Shown piece after piece: positions 1-7,531 of a DNA stretch of 64,000 bases. The translations under genes and the position numbers were made by a program. How positions within the stretch are numbered: position 1 is the first letter of the stretch; each line of letters opens with the position of its first letter. Location: positions 62,001 to 126,000 of the forward strand of contig NZ_CP132985.1 in the NCBI RefSeq assembly GCF_003286595.3. The letters run 5' to 3'. The notes beneath the pieces were generated by a model. The model made no database searches and was not told where the DNA came from. It saw only the letters and a program-made list of their open reading frames with translations. Source of the stretch: Aerococcus mictus (GTDB taxonomy: Bacteria; Bacillota; Bacilli; Lactobacillales; Aerococcaceae).

Positions 1-207
1 CCCACTTGCTCGACTTATATGCTTAGAGCTCTAGAAAAGCATGGCTTTTTCAAGGGGACGCTGATGGGACTGGCCCGAATTCTACGCTGCCAACCCTATG
101 CCCGCGGCGGCGTCGACCCAGTACCCGATCATTTCAGCCTCAAACGCAATGACCAAGAAGTCAGCCCTAAAGAACGCCAAGCCCTAGCCAAGTTAAGTAA
201 GAAATAA
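1..207 (+). CDS. yidD: YidD membrane protein insertion efficiency factor (3' part)
   Basis: The window opens inside this gene. The reading frame runs from base 1 without a start, giving [16 protein letters not shown] and then [17 protein letters not shown], which match the conserved Cys-containing core of YidD (DUF37). YidD is a small peripheral membrane protein that assists YidC-dependent insertion of membrane proteins. Only the last 68 residues are visible; the family is usually 70-90 residues, so little is missing. The internal ATG at base 19 is not the true start because conserved PTCSTY residues precede it. A long-hairpin repeat begins within about 3 bases of the stop codon. Confidence 0.9.
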   Translation, partial: PTCSTYMLRALEKHGFFKGTLMGLARILRCQPYARGGVDPVPDHFSLKRNDQEVSPKERQALAKLSKK

Positions 208-209
208 TA

Positions 210-410
210 GAGTGCGACAAGCGCAAAAAGAGGGGAGAGAGCTACGCATACTATATCTGTAACTCGCTGACGCTTCGAACAGCTATAGCAACTGGAAGAA
301 AATACCATAAGCACAGTAAGTCTGTGCGTTGGAATTTTCTGAAGTGACTTCAAGACTGGCGTTCGAACTCAACTAGAAGAGTGCGACAGTCACAGCTGAC
401 GCTTGAAACA
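210..410 (+). repeat. Composite long-hairpin repeat, family 1 (copy 1)
   Basis: This copy begins with the family start GAGTGCGACAAGCGC directly after the yidD stop. It contains inserted module M (about 239-288, GAGCTACGCATAC to AGCTATAG). It then continues with the right half of a different family member, a stem around AATACCATAAGCACAG and CTGTGCGTTGGAATTTT, ending at GAACTCAACTAG. A short second start GAGTGCGACAGTCAC follows at about 373. The left outer arm (AAGCGC) has no partner on the right, so it looks like a recombinant of two elements. No gene is seen between 208 and 480. Confidence 0.75.
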
Positions 411-436
411 TCCTTTAATCAAATAGTAGCAATCAA

Positions 437-467
437 AAAAGGAGTCCCCTCATTGAGGACTCCTTTT
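437..467 (-). terminator. Intrinsic terminator of the cdaA-cdaR-glmM operon
   Basis: A stem of AAAAGGAGTCC and GGACTCCTTTT with a 9-nt loop lies just past the glmM stop. On the minus strand it is followed by a run of T residues. It also has T residues on the plus side and may work in both directions. Confidence 0.85.
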
Positions 468-480
468 ATTATGAAATCTT

Positions 481-1848
481 TTATTCTTCTACTCCGTAAA
501 TGTCAGCGACTTTGTCAGCGATGCGTTGGGCATAGGTCAAGGCTAGGTCATCACTTTGGGCTTCGACCATGACCCGGAGTAAGTTTTCGGTACCGCTAGG
601 ACGGACTAAGACCCGACCTTCTTCTCCTAATTCGCTCTCAACCGCATCAATTTCTGCTTTGACTTCTGCGTTGTTCATGGCTTCTTCCTTGCCGGCGCGG
701 GTCACTTTGACATTGATAAGCTCTTGAGGATAGGTTGGCATTTCATCAGCTAATTCGCTGAGTTTCTTACCAGATTGTTTGAGGACGAAGAGTAATTGGA
801 TGGCGGTTAAGAGGCCGTCACCGGTCGTGTTATGGTTCATAAAGATAACGTGACCCGATTGTTCGCCTCCTAGAGTGTAGTCGCCCTTACGCATTTCTTC
901 AACCACATAACGGTCGCCTACCTTGGTAACTTTATCATTCATCCCTGCAGCTTCAACGGCCTTATGGAAACCTAAATTGGACATGACGGTAGCAACAATG
1001 GTGTCGTCTTTTAATTTGCCATGGTCTTTGAGGTATTTACCACAGATGTACATGATATGGTCGCCATCTACTAAACGACCCTTGTCATCAACAGCAATGC
1101 AGCGGTCAGCGTCCCCATCAAAGGCAACCCCAGCGTCAGCCCCTTGTTCGAGGACCAGTTTTTGGAGTTCACCAGGGTGGGTAGAGCCGCAGTCGTCGTT
1201 AATGTTTAGGCCATCAGGACGGGTAGCTCGGGCGTAGAAGTCGGCATTTAAATCAGCAAAGAGACGGTTGACTAAAGGTGCAGCGGAACCATTAGCGGCG
1301 TCAATACAGAGTTTTAAGCCGGATAAATCATTACTAATGGTGGTTTGGAGAAATTCGAGGTACTTGGCTACCCCTTCTGGATACTCACTGACCGTCCCTA
1401 AGCCTTGGGCGCTAGGACGAGGTAAGCTGTCCTCTTCTTGGTCTAAGTAGTATTCAATTTCAGCTTCTTGGTCATCCGATAATTTAAAGCCGTCACTACC
1501 AAAGAATTTGATGCCGTTATCCTTGGCAGGATTGTGGCTGGCTGAGATCATTACCCCAGCAGTTACCCCAGTAGTCCGGGTGAGATAAGCGACAGCTGGT
1601 GTGGTGATGACGCCTAGTTGTAACACTTCAATGCCGACAGATAAAAGCCCTGAAATTAAGGCGTGTTCTAATAACTGACCAGAAATCCGTGTATCACGTG
1701 CAACGAGGACACGGGGATGTTCTTGTTCTTCCTTGGCGTGTTGGAGCAAGACATAGCCACCAAAGCGACCTAATTTAAAGGCCAGTTCAGGGGTAAGTTC
1801 CTTATTGGCTTCTCCGCGAACACCGTCAGTTCCAAAATATTTTAACAT
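481..1848 (-). CDS. glmM: Phosphoglucosamine mutase GlmM
   Basis: Converts glucosamine-6-phosphate to glucosamine-1-phosphate, the step feeding UDP-GlcNAc and peptidoglycan synthesis. The 455 residues are full length for the alpha-D-phosphohexomutase family. The active-site serine loop ISASHNP is at about 101-107, the metal-binding loop DGDADR at 244-249, the sugar-binding loop GGEQSGH at 327-333 and the phosphate-binding RPSGTEN near 416. The start ATG is preceded by AAAGGAG at a good distance. It is the last gene of a cdaA-cdaR-glmM operon. In other Bacillota GlmM binds and restrains the diadenylate cyclase CdaA, so the cluster links c-di-AMP to wall precursor synthesis. Confidence 0.97.
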   Translation of the reverse strand: MLKYFGTDGVRGEANKELTPELAFKLGRFGGYVLLQHAKEEQEHPRVLVARDTRISGQLLEHALISGLLSVGIEVLQLGVITTPAVAYLTRTTGVTAGVMISASHNPAKDNGIKFFGSDGFKLSDDQEAEIEYYLDQEEDSLPRPSAQGLGTVSEYPEGVAKYLEFLQTTISNDLSGLKLCIDAANGSAAPLVNRLFADLNADFYARATRPDGLNINDDCGSTHPGELQKLVLEQGADAGVAFDGDADRCIAVDDKGRLVDGDHIMYICGKYLKDHGKLKDDTIVATVMSNLGFHKAVEAAGMNDKVTKVGDRYVVEEMRKGDYTLGGEQSGHVIFMNHNTTGDGLLTAIQLLFVLKQSGKKLSELADEMPTYPQELINVKVTRAGKEEAMNNAEVKAEIDAVESELGEEGRVLVRPSGTENLLRVMVEAQSDDLALTYAQRIADKVADIYGVEE

Positions 1849-1919
1849 GATATACTCCTTTGATTTACCAATCTTATTAACAATTCAATATACTACCACG
1901 ATTTCAAGTCTTTGCCAAA

Positions 1920-3014
1920 TTAGGGTGAACTCGATTTAGCCTCTGCTTGACTGCTAGATTCCCTTTGCCGGTTAGTGGCTGGCTGGCTCTCATCCTTGCT
2001 AGTCTCCTGCCTTGCCTGGCTAGAAGAATCACTAGAGGCTTCACTTCTTTGGCCGCTGTTTTTGGGTCGGGCGGTAACGGTAAGAGTGATGGACTCAGGC
2101 TCCATAGCTTCAACATTATCGGGGCGTTCTAGAGCCACTTGGACCCGTTGACTCTGGGTAATTCCGCTAACGTCAATATGACCGACTACCGCTTGGATAG
2201 CGGCGAGGGCTTTCTCATCGCCAAAGAGGGTTACTTGCCGGGTGGACCAGTTACTTAAGTCATAAGTGTAGTCATCATTGGGATTATCGAGGTCGATTTG
2301 GATAGGGACTGAGCTCCCCTGCTTACCAATGGCAATATCAACGCCGACTTGACTTGGGTTGGCGGTAATGTTTAAGATATTACCTTCGCGATCCTTGACA
2401 ATGACCCGGCCGCTGCCGTGGTAATCAGAATTAGTATTGTTAGGGAGGCTGACGTCGACGCTTACTGAGGAAATCTTGCTGAGGCTTTCAGCTGAACCTG
2501 TCAAGGTGACTTCTGCCGGAGTGGCCTTGGTTGCATGAATTTCATAACCCGGGGCCAAGTTGGTCGGATTAACATGGATTTCTACCGGGTATTTTTGACT
2601 TTGCAGTTGAGCAATATTGATTTCCACACTAGAAGGTGAGATCCGATAATTGAGGTCTTTAGAAATATTAGTCATGGTGAGTTGTACATAGTGTGACCCT
2701 TCGCCGAGTTCTTCCAAGTTTTCAGTCACGACCTTAAATTCCCGGGCTTGAAGGGTTTGGTCGATGATATTACTTGGACCTGAAATTTCCACAGAGACGG
2801 TTTCAGGGAGGCCAGTAATATAGTAGTCATCCACGTCGCCACTCACATAAACGGGGACGTCGGAAATGGTTTCTGACTTGGTTTCACTGATGTTAGTGAA
2901 GAAACTGACCGGATTATTATTGTAACGTTCCGCTTTGACAAAGATAAAGAGGAAAAGCGCTAATAAGAGTGAGAAAAAAATCATAACGGCTTTATTTTCA
3001 TAGAGCTTATTCAT
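1920..3014 (-). CDS. cdaR: CdaR (YbbR-domain) regulator of the diadenylate cyclase
   Basis: Membrane-anchored extracytoplasmic protein that modulates CdaA. The product has one N-terminal transmembrane segment (about residues 10-27, MIFFSLLLALFLFIFVK) followed by several YbbR repeats rich in VxVxL strands. It ends in a low-complexity Ser/Gln/Glu tail of about 40 residues. I start at the ATG giving MNKLYENKAV (364 aa), because GGAGGTG lies 9 nt upstream; an ATG five codons earlier overlaps that ribosome site. The gene overlaps the end of cdaA by 8 nt, indicating translational coupling. The hydrophilic tail is likely surface-exposed and disordered. Confidence 0.93.
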   Translation of the reverse strand: MNKLYENKAVMIFFSLLLALFLFIFVKAERYNNNPVSFFTNISETKSETISDVPVYVSGDVDDYYITGLPETVSVEISGPSNIIDQTLQAREFKVVTENLEELGEGSHYVQLTMTNISKDLNYRISPSSVEINIAQLQSQKYPVEIHVNPTNLAPGYEIHATKATPAEVTLTGSAESLSKISSVSVDVSLPNNTNSDYHGSGRVIVKDREGNILNITANPSQVGVDIAIGKQGSSVPIQIDLDNPNDDYTYDLSNWSTRQVTLFGDEKALAAIQAVVGHIDVSGITQSQRVQVALERPDNVEAMEPESITLTVTARPKNSGQRSEASSDSSSQARQETSKDESQPATNRQRESSSQAEAKSSSP

Positions 3015-3858
3015 CTTTGTCACCTCCATTTTTCTTTTGGAAGATATTCTTCAAGAAGTGGTTGCCTTCAATGATGGAATCGCCGTCTTCGCTCTCAGCA
3101 AAATGTTGGCGGAGGGTCTCGCGGATTTCTTCTTCAGAAAGGTCGCGCATAATTTTTCCTTTATAGGTGAGGGAAATGTCACCAGTCTCTTCAGAAACCA
3201 CTACCACTACCGCATCGGTGACTTCACTGAGGCCAACCGCAGCCCGGTGGCGGGTCCCTAGTTCCTTAGGAATTTCAGGATTTTCCGAGAGGGGGAGGAA
3301 ACTGGCTGCTGAGCTAATCTTCATATCTTGGATCACCACCGACCCGTCATGGAGCGGGGTGTTGGGAATGAAGATATTAATGAGGAGTTGTTCAGTAATA
3401 TCCGCATCCAATTTGATTCCCGTGTTGGCATATTCGGTAAGCGATTGGGTATCTTCAATGGAGATTAAAGCGCCGATCCGCCGCTTAGCCATGTACTGGC
3501 AAGCCCGGATAATTTCTTCAATCATTTGCTCAATGGGGTCATTTTGGGTATTTCGTAAATTTCTCATTCGTAAACTTTGGCCGAGATGGTCGAGGCCGTT
3601 TCTAATTTCCGGTTGAAAAATAATGATAATCCCGATGACTGACCACTGGATAATACTATTCATAATCCAGTCGATGGTTTCTAATTGAAAGACGGTCGAA
3701 ACCATTTTAAAAAGTAAAAAGATAATGATGCCATTAAAGATATTGACCGCCCGCGTGCCCCGGATTAACTTGAGCAACTGATAGATGATGAGCCAAACAA
3801 TCAAGATATCGATCAGGTCAAAGGCGTGTGACCAGCTGAAAATTGATTCCCAATCCAT
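3007..3858 (-). CDS. cdaA: Diadenylate cyclase CdaA
   Basis: Makes the second messenger c-di-AMP from two ATP. The 283 residues show three N-terminal membrane segments (about 12-30, 38-58 and 62-82) and a DisA_N/DAC catalytic domain. The RHR motif is present as GTRHRAA (201-207). The other catalytic motif reads LHDGSVV (169-175), where the family usually has DGA. It is the first gene of the operon with cdaR and glmM, the arrangement that controls potassium, turgor and cell-wall homeostasis in Bacillota. An extended -10 (TGG TATACT on the minus strand, around 3900) lies about 45 nt upstream. Confidence 0.95.
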   Translation of the reverse strand: MDWESIFSWSHAFDLIDILIVWLIIYQLLKLIRGTRAVNIFNGIIIFLLFKMVSTVFQLETIDWIMNSIIQWSVIGIIIIFQPEIRNGLDHLGQSLRMRNLRNTQNDPIEQMIEEIIRACQYMAKRRIGALISIEDTQSLTEYANTGIKLDADITEQLLINIFIPNTPLHDGSVVIQDMKISSAASFLPLSENPEIPKELGTRHRAAVGLSEVTDAVVVVVSEETGDISLTYKGKIMRDLSEEEIRETLRQHFAESEDGDSIIEGNHFLKNIFQKKNGGDKDE

Positions 3859-3898
3859 CGTTTTCCCTCCTATTAGTGATGTTTTAAATTCATTAATA

Positions 3899-3930
3899 AG
3901 TATACCATAGACACTGTCTGACCAGGCTTT
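3899..3930 (-). promoter_or_regulatory. Candidate promoter of the cdaA operon
   Basis: On the minus strand TATACT, preceded by TGG, forms an extended -10 about 45 nt before cdaA. No convincing -35 is visible, so this rests on the extended -10 alone. Confidence 0.4.
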
Positions 3931-4041
3931 AGGTCTTTCTTAAATTATGGATAGTGGGGAGAATAGACGGGGGCGTGCTGGCTTAAAAAATAGCAGCAAA
4001 GCGAAAATTTTATGATAAATGAAAAAAATCGCCAATAACCC

Positions 4042-4071
4042 TTGCATTTTATAGGGAAATAGTGGTATATT
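4042..4071 (+). promoter_or_regulatory. Promoter of the tRNA-Tyr/tRNA-Gln unit
   Basis: TTGCAT (4042-4047) and TATATT (4066-4071) are separated by 18 nt and end 16 nt before the mature tRNA-Tyr. Confidence 0.65.
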
Positions 4072-4087
4072 AATTGAGTACTGATTT

Positions 4088-4168
4088 GGAGGGATAGCGA
4101 AGCGGCCAAACGCAGCGGACTGTAAATCCGTTCCTTCGGGTTCAGAGGTTCGAATCCTCTTCCCTCCA
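4088..4168 (+). tRNA. tRNA-Tyr (anticodon GTA)
   Basis: Acceptor arms GGAGGGA and TCCCTCC pair. The anticodon loop reads CTGTAAA with GTA. A long variable arm typical of class II bacterial tRNA-Tyr and the T loop GGTTCGAATCC are present. The 3' CCA is not encoded. Confidence 0.96.
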
Positions 4169-4181
4169 TTTCTAATCATAT

Positions 4182-4253
4182 TGGGGTATCGCCAAGCGGT
4201 AAGGCAACAGACTTTGACTCTGTCATGCGTTGGTTCGAATCCAGCTACCCCAG
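4182..4253 (+). tRNA. tRNA-Gln (anticodon TTG)
   Basis: Acceptor arms TGGGGTA and TACCCCA pair. The anticodon loop CTTTGAC carries TTG, and the T arm reads TGGTTCGAATCCA. It lies 13 nt after tRNA-Tyr, probably in one transcript. CCA is not encoded. Confidence 0.96.
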
Positions 4254-4261
4254 TTAATTGA

Positions 4262-4291
4262 GACTGTACGAGAACGTGCAGTCTTTTTTTT
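4262..4291 (+). terminator. Terminator after the tRNA pair
   Basis: Stem GACTGTACG with CGTGCAGTC around an AGAA loop, followed by eight T residues. Confidence 0.85.
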
Positions 4292-4338
4292 GCTTTCAGT
4301 TGACGGAGAGAAGACACGCTAAGCATATTAATTGATAA

Positions 4339-4395
4339 AAATCACAAAACTCCCTTAGTCCTTTCCAAATAGAGAAAGAACTGAGGGAGTTTTTT
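4339..4395 (-). terminator. Terminator of the ECF S-component gene
   Basis: A long imperfect stem (AAAACTCCCTCAGTTC with its complement around 4342-4357) lies just past the stop of the minus-strand transporter gene. It is flanked by T-rich sequence on both sides and is possibly bidirectional. Confidence 0.75.
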
Positions 4396-4400
4396 GTGTG

Positions 4401-4982
4401 TTATTTAATTGGAAAGCGGGGGAATTTATAAGGGAGGTGCTTGTTGAGGTACTTGAGGAAGAGGTAACCCAATTCAAAGTCCATCATCCCATGGAAGAGT
4501 GACGATACACCGAAGAGAATAAAGAGGGAAGCCCAGTAACCGTATTGACCATCCAAACTGGTTAAGCCGGCGGTTACAAAGCAATGGATAACGATCATTT
4601 CTCCCAGACCATGTAAGCTGTTAATCCCAGCGTTAAAGAGGGTTCTCTTCCAAGGGTTCAAAACAAATTGGTTGGACCGTTGCAGAGTATAGGCACCCAC
4701 CAGGGTAAATAAGAGGTGGGAAACCGCCCGGAAGACCACTGGTAAGGGGAATCCTGCCATCAAGAAACCAAATGAGGTTGCTAGGGCCACAAAAGCGGCT
4801 GAGGCTGGTGAAATAAAGAGCGCCATATCAATGGCGATATGAGAGCCCAGGGTCCAGGAAAAGGGACCAAAAGCGATTTTAATGGGACTAATCATAGGGA
4901 TAATGATACCGATGGCTGTTAGTAAGGCTACGGTAGTCATTTTGCCTGTATTTTTTTTGCTAAGTGAAATACTTTCTTTCAT
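4401..4982 (-). CDS. niaX: ECF transporter S component, niacin type (NiaX-like)
   Basis: Substrate-binding membrane subunit of an energy-coupling-factor vitamin importer; it would borrow the shared EcfA/EcfA'/EcfT module encoded elsewhere. The 193 residues are almost entirely hydrophobic with about six membrane segments, beginning TVALLTAIGIIIPMI after a short cytoplasmic tail. That tail-plus-first-helix pattern is typical of S components. The specificity call (niacin, or a related pyridine such as quinolinate) rests mainly on the divergent neighbour nadC and on general family resemblance. A good ribosome site (AAGGAGG) precedes the ATG. Its promoter carries a palindromic operator-like sequence over the -10. 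Another vitamin substrate is possible. Confidence 0.75.
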   Translation of the reverse strand: MKESISLSKKNTGKMTTVALLTAIGIIIPMISPIKIAFGPFSWTLGSHIAIDMALFISPASAAFVALATSFGFLMAGFPLPVVFRAVSHLLFTLVGAYTLQRSNQFVLNPWKRTLFNAGINSLHGLGEMIVIHCFVTAGLTSLDGQYGYWASLFILFGVSSLFHGMMDFELGYLFLKYLNKHLPYKFPRFPIK

Positions 4983-5034
4983 TGTAATCCTCCTTGAAGA
5001 ATGAGTCCTAATATAAGCGGTATAAAACCAAATA

Positions 5035-5083
5035 ATGATAAAAATTTAAAAATTATCATAAGCTTAGCCCTTATTTTTGTCAA
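5035..5083 (-). promoter_or_regulatory. Promoter and palindromic operator of the ECF S-component gene
   Basis: On the minus strand TTGACA (5078-5083), a 17-nt spacer and TATGAT (5055-5060) form a near-consensus promoter. A dyad with arms ATGATA (5035-5040) and TATCAT (5054-5059) overlaps the -10 and the likely start site, as expected for a repressor site. A niacin-responsive repressor such as NiaR is the natural candidate. However, the sequence does not resemble the NiaR box I know. Confidence 0.7.
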
Positions 5084-5141
5084 GTCTGTCTAAATCGATC
5101 ACTTTTCGCATAAGGCTAGGGGTTTTTGCTGCCTTGGCTTA

Positions 5142-5150
5142 TGGTATGAT
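5142..5150 (+). promoter_or_regulatory. Candidate nadC promoter (extended -10)
   Basis: TGG followed by TATGAT gives an extended -10 about 120 nt before nadC. No clear -35 is present. Confidence 0.4.
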
Positions 5151-5269
5151 AGGTAAAAACAGTATCAGCTTTCTTGGGCTTTTTAAGATCAGGAAAGTCA
5201 GTCCGCTTTGGTTGGCTGAAAGTGGCTAGTCAGAGAATCAGGATAGAAAAATGAGGAGGCGGTTTAGTG

Positions 5270-6145
5270 ATGGCTAATCCAAAACAAGTGTCTAATTTTA
5301 TAAATCTGAACCAAGATATTATTGATGAATTAATTACCCTCGCTTTTAAGGAAGATATTCCCTATGAAGACCTGTCGACCAATGCTATTTACCAGGGGCA
5401 AGCAGCCCAGGTAGAGCTCTTAGCTAAGCAAGCAGGAGTGATTTGTGGTTTGGATCTCTTCAAGCGGGTTTTCTTACATTTAGATCCTGAGGTTCAATTT
5501 GAGAGCCTGGTCCGAGATGGTGACCGGGTGGCTAATCAAGAGACCCTAATGGTGATCAAGGCCTCCGTCAATACCCTCTTAAGTGGGGAACGCATTGCCC
5601 TTAACTTCCTTCAAAGAATGAGTGGGATTGCTACGGCTACCCGTCGTTTTGTAGACGCCTTAGAAGGCAGTGGGATAAAGTTACTGGATACCCGTAAAAC
5701 TACCCCGGTTTACCGTCCCTTGGAAAAATATGCAGTCCGGGTAGGGGGCGGCTATAACCATCGTTACTCACTCTCTGACCAAATTATGCTCAAGGATAAC
5801 CATGTTGCTGCTGCCGGTGGGGTCAAAGAAGCTATCCAAGCGGCTAAGGCCTATGCGCCTTTTGTGAAGAAGATTGAAATTGAAGTCGAGGACCTGGACA
5901 TGGTCAGAGCGGCAGTGGAGGCTGGAGCCGATATTATTATGCTCGATAATATGGACCATGACACCATGGAGGAAGCCATTGCGATCATTAACGGTCAAGC
6001 GATTATAGAAGCTTCAGGAAACTTTACCTGGGACAATGTCGCAGATTATAAGGACCTAGCCATTGACTATATTTCTAGTGGGGCCATTACCCATTCGGCC
6101 GGAATCTTAGATTTGTCCCTCAAACATTTGAAAGTTAGGAAGTAG
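5270..6145 (+). CDS. nadC: Nicotinate-nucleotide pyrophosphorylase (carboxylating) NadC
   Basis: Converts quinolinate and PRPP to nicotinate mononucleotide, CO2 and pyrophosphate. The 291 residues have the normal family length. The PRPP/quinolinate-binding stretch DTRKTTP is followed by EKYAVRVGGGYNHR and LKDNH, and IEIEVEDLD and IMLDNMD belong to the barrel core. A GTG lies one codon upstream of the chosen ATG; AGGAGG at 5254-5259 suits either. The gene stands alone: no nadA or nadB is next to it, so it probably uses imported quinolinate. It is divergent from the ECF S component, which may deliver its substrate. Confidence 0.95.
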   Translation: MANPKQVSNFINLNQDIIDELITLAFKEDIPYEDLSTNAIYQGQAAQVELLAKQAGVICGLDLFKRVFLHLDPEVQFESLVRDGDRVANQETLMVIKASVNTLLSGERIALNFLQRMSGIATATRRFVDALEGSGIKLLDTRKTTPVYRPLEKYAVRVGGGYNHRYSLSDQIMLKDNHVAAAGGVKEAIQAAKAYAPFVKKIEIEVEDLDMVRAAVEAGADIIMLDNMDHDTMEEAIAIINGQAIIEASGNFTWDNVADYKDLAIDYISSGAITHSAGILDLSLKHLKVRK

Positions 6146-6459
6146 GTCTGGCCTCTTGAGGCAGAAATCCTTGATTTTTACTACCCATAGCTCAAGTTTT
6201 GCCCTAACTTTTGTTACAGCAAGGTTACAAGGCGACAGAAATATTTCAGAAAATCCTTTTAAAATGTCAAAGTAATTAAAGGGCCTTAACAAGTCAGAAA
6301 ATCCCTTTTCTTCGTCTGGAAGCCATGATAGTATATTTCATGTCGACGAGGGAAAGACCTCGTTGAGAGATAAAAATGAATCTGAATGATTAACAGGCTT
6401 AATCATATTAAATAGAAAAAAGAATGAACTTTGTATAGAAGAAAGGATTTTTATTACAC
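6146..6459 (+). promoter_or_regulatory. Regulatory upstream region of the LysM protein with WalR-like box and 5' UTR hairpins
   Basis: No gene is seen. TGTTAC-N5-GGTTAC at 6212-6228 is one base from the WalR consensus (TGTWAH twice, 5 nt apart). TATATT at 6332-6337 could be a -10. Downstream are two stem-loops: ACGAGG/CCTCGT (6346-6363) and a perfect 8-bp stem ATGATTAA/TTAATCAT (6386-6406). They would lie in a long leader and could stabilise an abundant secreted-protein mRNA. Confidence 0.5.
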
Positions 6460-7158
6460 ATGAATATGAAGAAAGTTTTAGTAGGTACCTCAATCGCTTT
6501 ATCAGCCTTAGTAAGTTTTGCTGCTGGGGAAACGACTGAAGCACACGCAGCTGAATGGCAAGCACGTTCAGTTGAAGAAATCAAAGCTGACTTCCAAAAA
6601 TTAGATGACAACGAAAAAGTTTATGTCATTAAATCTGGTGACACCTTAAACGCTATTGCTCAAGCAGCAGACGTGAACACCAAAGAATTAGCTGAAATCA
6701 ACAACATCGAAAATGCTAACTTAATCTTCCCAGGAACTAAATTAACCTTCAAATCTGACCAATCAGGTAAGGTTAATGAAGTTGAAGTAGAAAAACAAGG
6801 TCAAGCAGCTCAAGTTTACACCGTTGATGAAACTGCTGGTCAAACTTACCAAGCACCTGCAACTGTTCAAGCTGCACCAGCTGCTGCTCCAGCACCTGCA
6901 CCAGCTCCAGCTCCAGCACAAAGCGCTTACACTGGTTCTTCTTCATCCGCTAAAGAAATCATTGCTCAACGTGAATCTGGTGGTTCATACTCAGCAACTA
7001 ACGGCCAATACATCGGACGTTACCAATTAAGCGCTTCTTACTTAAATGGTGACTACTCCCCAGCTAACCAAGAACGTGTGGCTGACCAATACGTAGCCGG
7101 TCGTTACGGTTCATGGGACAACGCTTTAGCATTCTGGAACGCTAACGGTTGGTACTAA
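6460..7158 (+). CDS. Secreted LysM protein with transglycosylase-like C-terminus
   Basis: Predicted exported peptidoglycan-binding enzyme or wall-remodelling factor of 232 residues. A Sec signal peptide (MKKVLVGTSIALSALVSFAA) ends near the AHA-AEW cleavage region at about residue 31. One LysM domain (about 52-98, YVIKSGDTLNAIA to FPGTKLTF) is followed by a Pro/Ala linker (APAPAPAPAPA). The C-terminal 70 residues have AKEIIAQRESGGSY, IGRYQLS and DNALAFWNANGWY, resembling SceD/IsaA-type lytic transglycosylases. The E in RESGG is the likely acid. A WalR-like box lies upstream. GGA lies about 15 nt before the ATG, unusually far. Codon use is strongly biased, as in highly expressed genes. Confidence 0.88.
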   Translation: MNMKKVLVGTSIALSALVSFAAGETTEAHAAEWQARSVEEIKADFQKLDDNEKVYVIKSGDTLNAIAQAADVNTKELAEINNIENANLIFPGTKLTFKSDQSGKVNEVEVEKQGQAAQVYTVDETAGQTYQAPATVQAAPAAAPAPAPAPAPAQSAYTGSSSSAKEIIAQRESGGSYSATNGQYIGRYQLSASYLNGDYSPANQERVADQYVAGRYGSWDNALAFWNANGWY

Positions 7159-7167
7159 GATAAAAAA

Positions 7168-7284
7168 AGAGTGTGACAGTCACATTAAAGGACGAAACCA
7201 CTGAAAAAAACTGGGATAAGCTCAGTGAAGCTGAGCGTTCCCAGTTTTTGAAGTGAACGTTCGTCCTGTGACTGGAACACGTTT
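7168..7284 (+). repeat. Long-hairpin repeat, family 1 (copy 2)
   Basis: Lies 10 nt after the LysM gene stop. Outer arms AGTCAC and AGGACGAA pair with TTCGTCC and TGTGACT at 7260-7273. A conserved CACT/AGTG step lies inside, and the apical stem is ACTGGGATAAGCTCAG with CTGAGCGTTCCCAGT. It ends in GGAACACGTTT. Confidence 0.85.
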
Positions 7285-7287
7285 GAA

Positions 7288-7407
7288 AAGAGTGTGACAA
7301 GCGCGTCAAAGAGCAAGACCGCTGGAAGAAAAAGGCGTCTAAATTTTCAAAGAGAATTTAGCGCCTTTTTCTGAAGCGGACGCTTGCTCTGCGCTTGGAA
7401 CACGTTT
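7288..7407 (+). repeat. Long-hairpin repeat, family 1 (copy 3)
   Basis: Tandem to copy 2. Outer arms AAGCGC (7299) and AGAGCAAG (7310) pair with CTTGCTCT and GCGCTT at 7383-7396. They differ wholly from copy 2 arms but keep the same architecture. The frame sequences GAGTGTGACA, CCGCTGGAA, TGAAGCGGACG and TGGAACACGTTT are shared. Confidence 0.85.
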
Positions 7408-7410
7408 GAA

Positions 7411-7460
7411 AAGAGTGTGACAAAAGTCAAAAAACTGAGACTTTTGTTTCAGACTCCTCA
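7411..7460 (+). repeat. Truncated family 1 repeat abutting the insertion sequence
   Basis: Starts AAGAGTGTGACAAAAGTC like the other copies, then continues into a CTGAGAC/GTTTCAG hairpin. The right half is missing, and the IS3-family element starts about 24 bp further on. Confidence 0.6.
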
Positions 7461-7531
7461 ATTAACTCCGGCTCACTGTGTAGTGACCCCCAAAAGTTGG
7501 ACTAAGAATTCAACTTTTGGGGGTTATTTTT

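Noticed and set aside
381..572. Short plus-strand frame over the glmM terminator
   Set aside because: It crosses a terminator and the antisense of glmM, and has no ribosome site or recognisable sequence.
3940..4326. Minus-strand frames across the tRNA region
   Set aside because: They read through both tRNAs and the terminator, so they are spurious translations.
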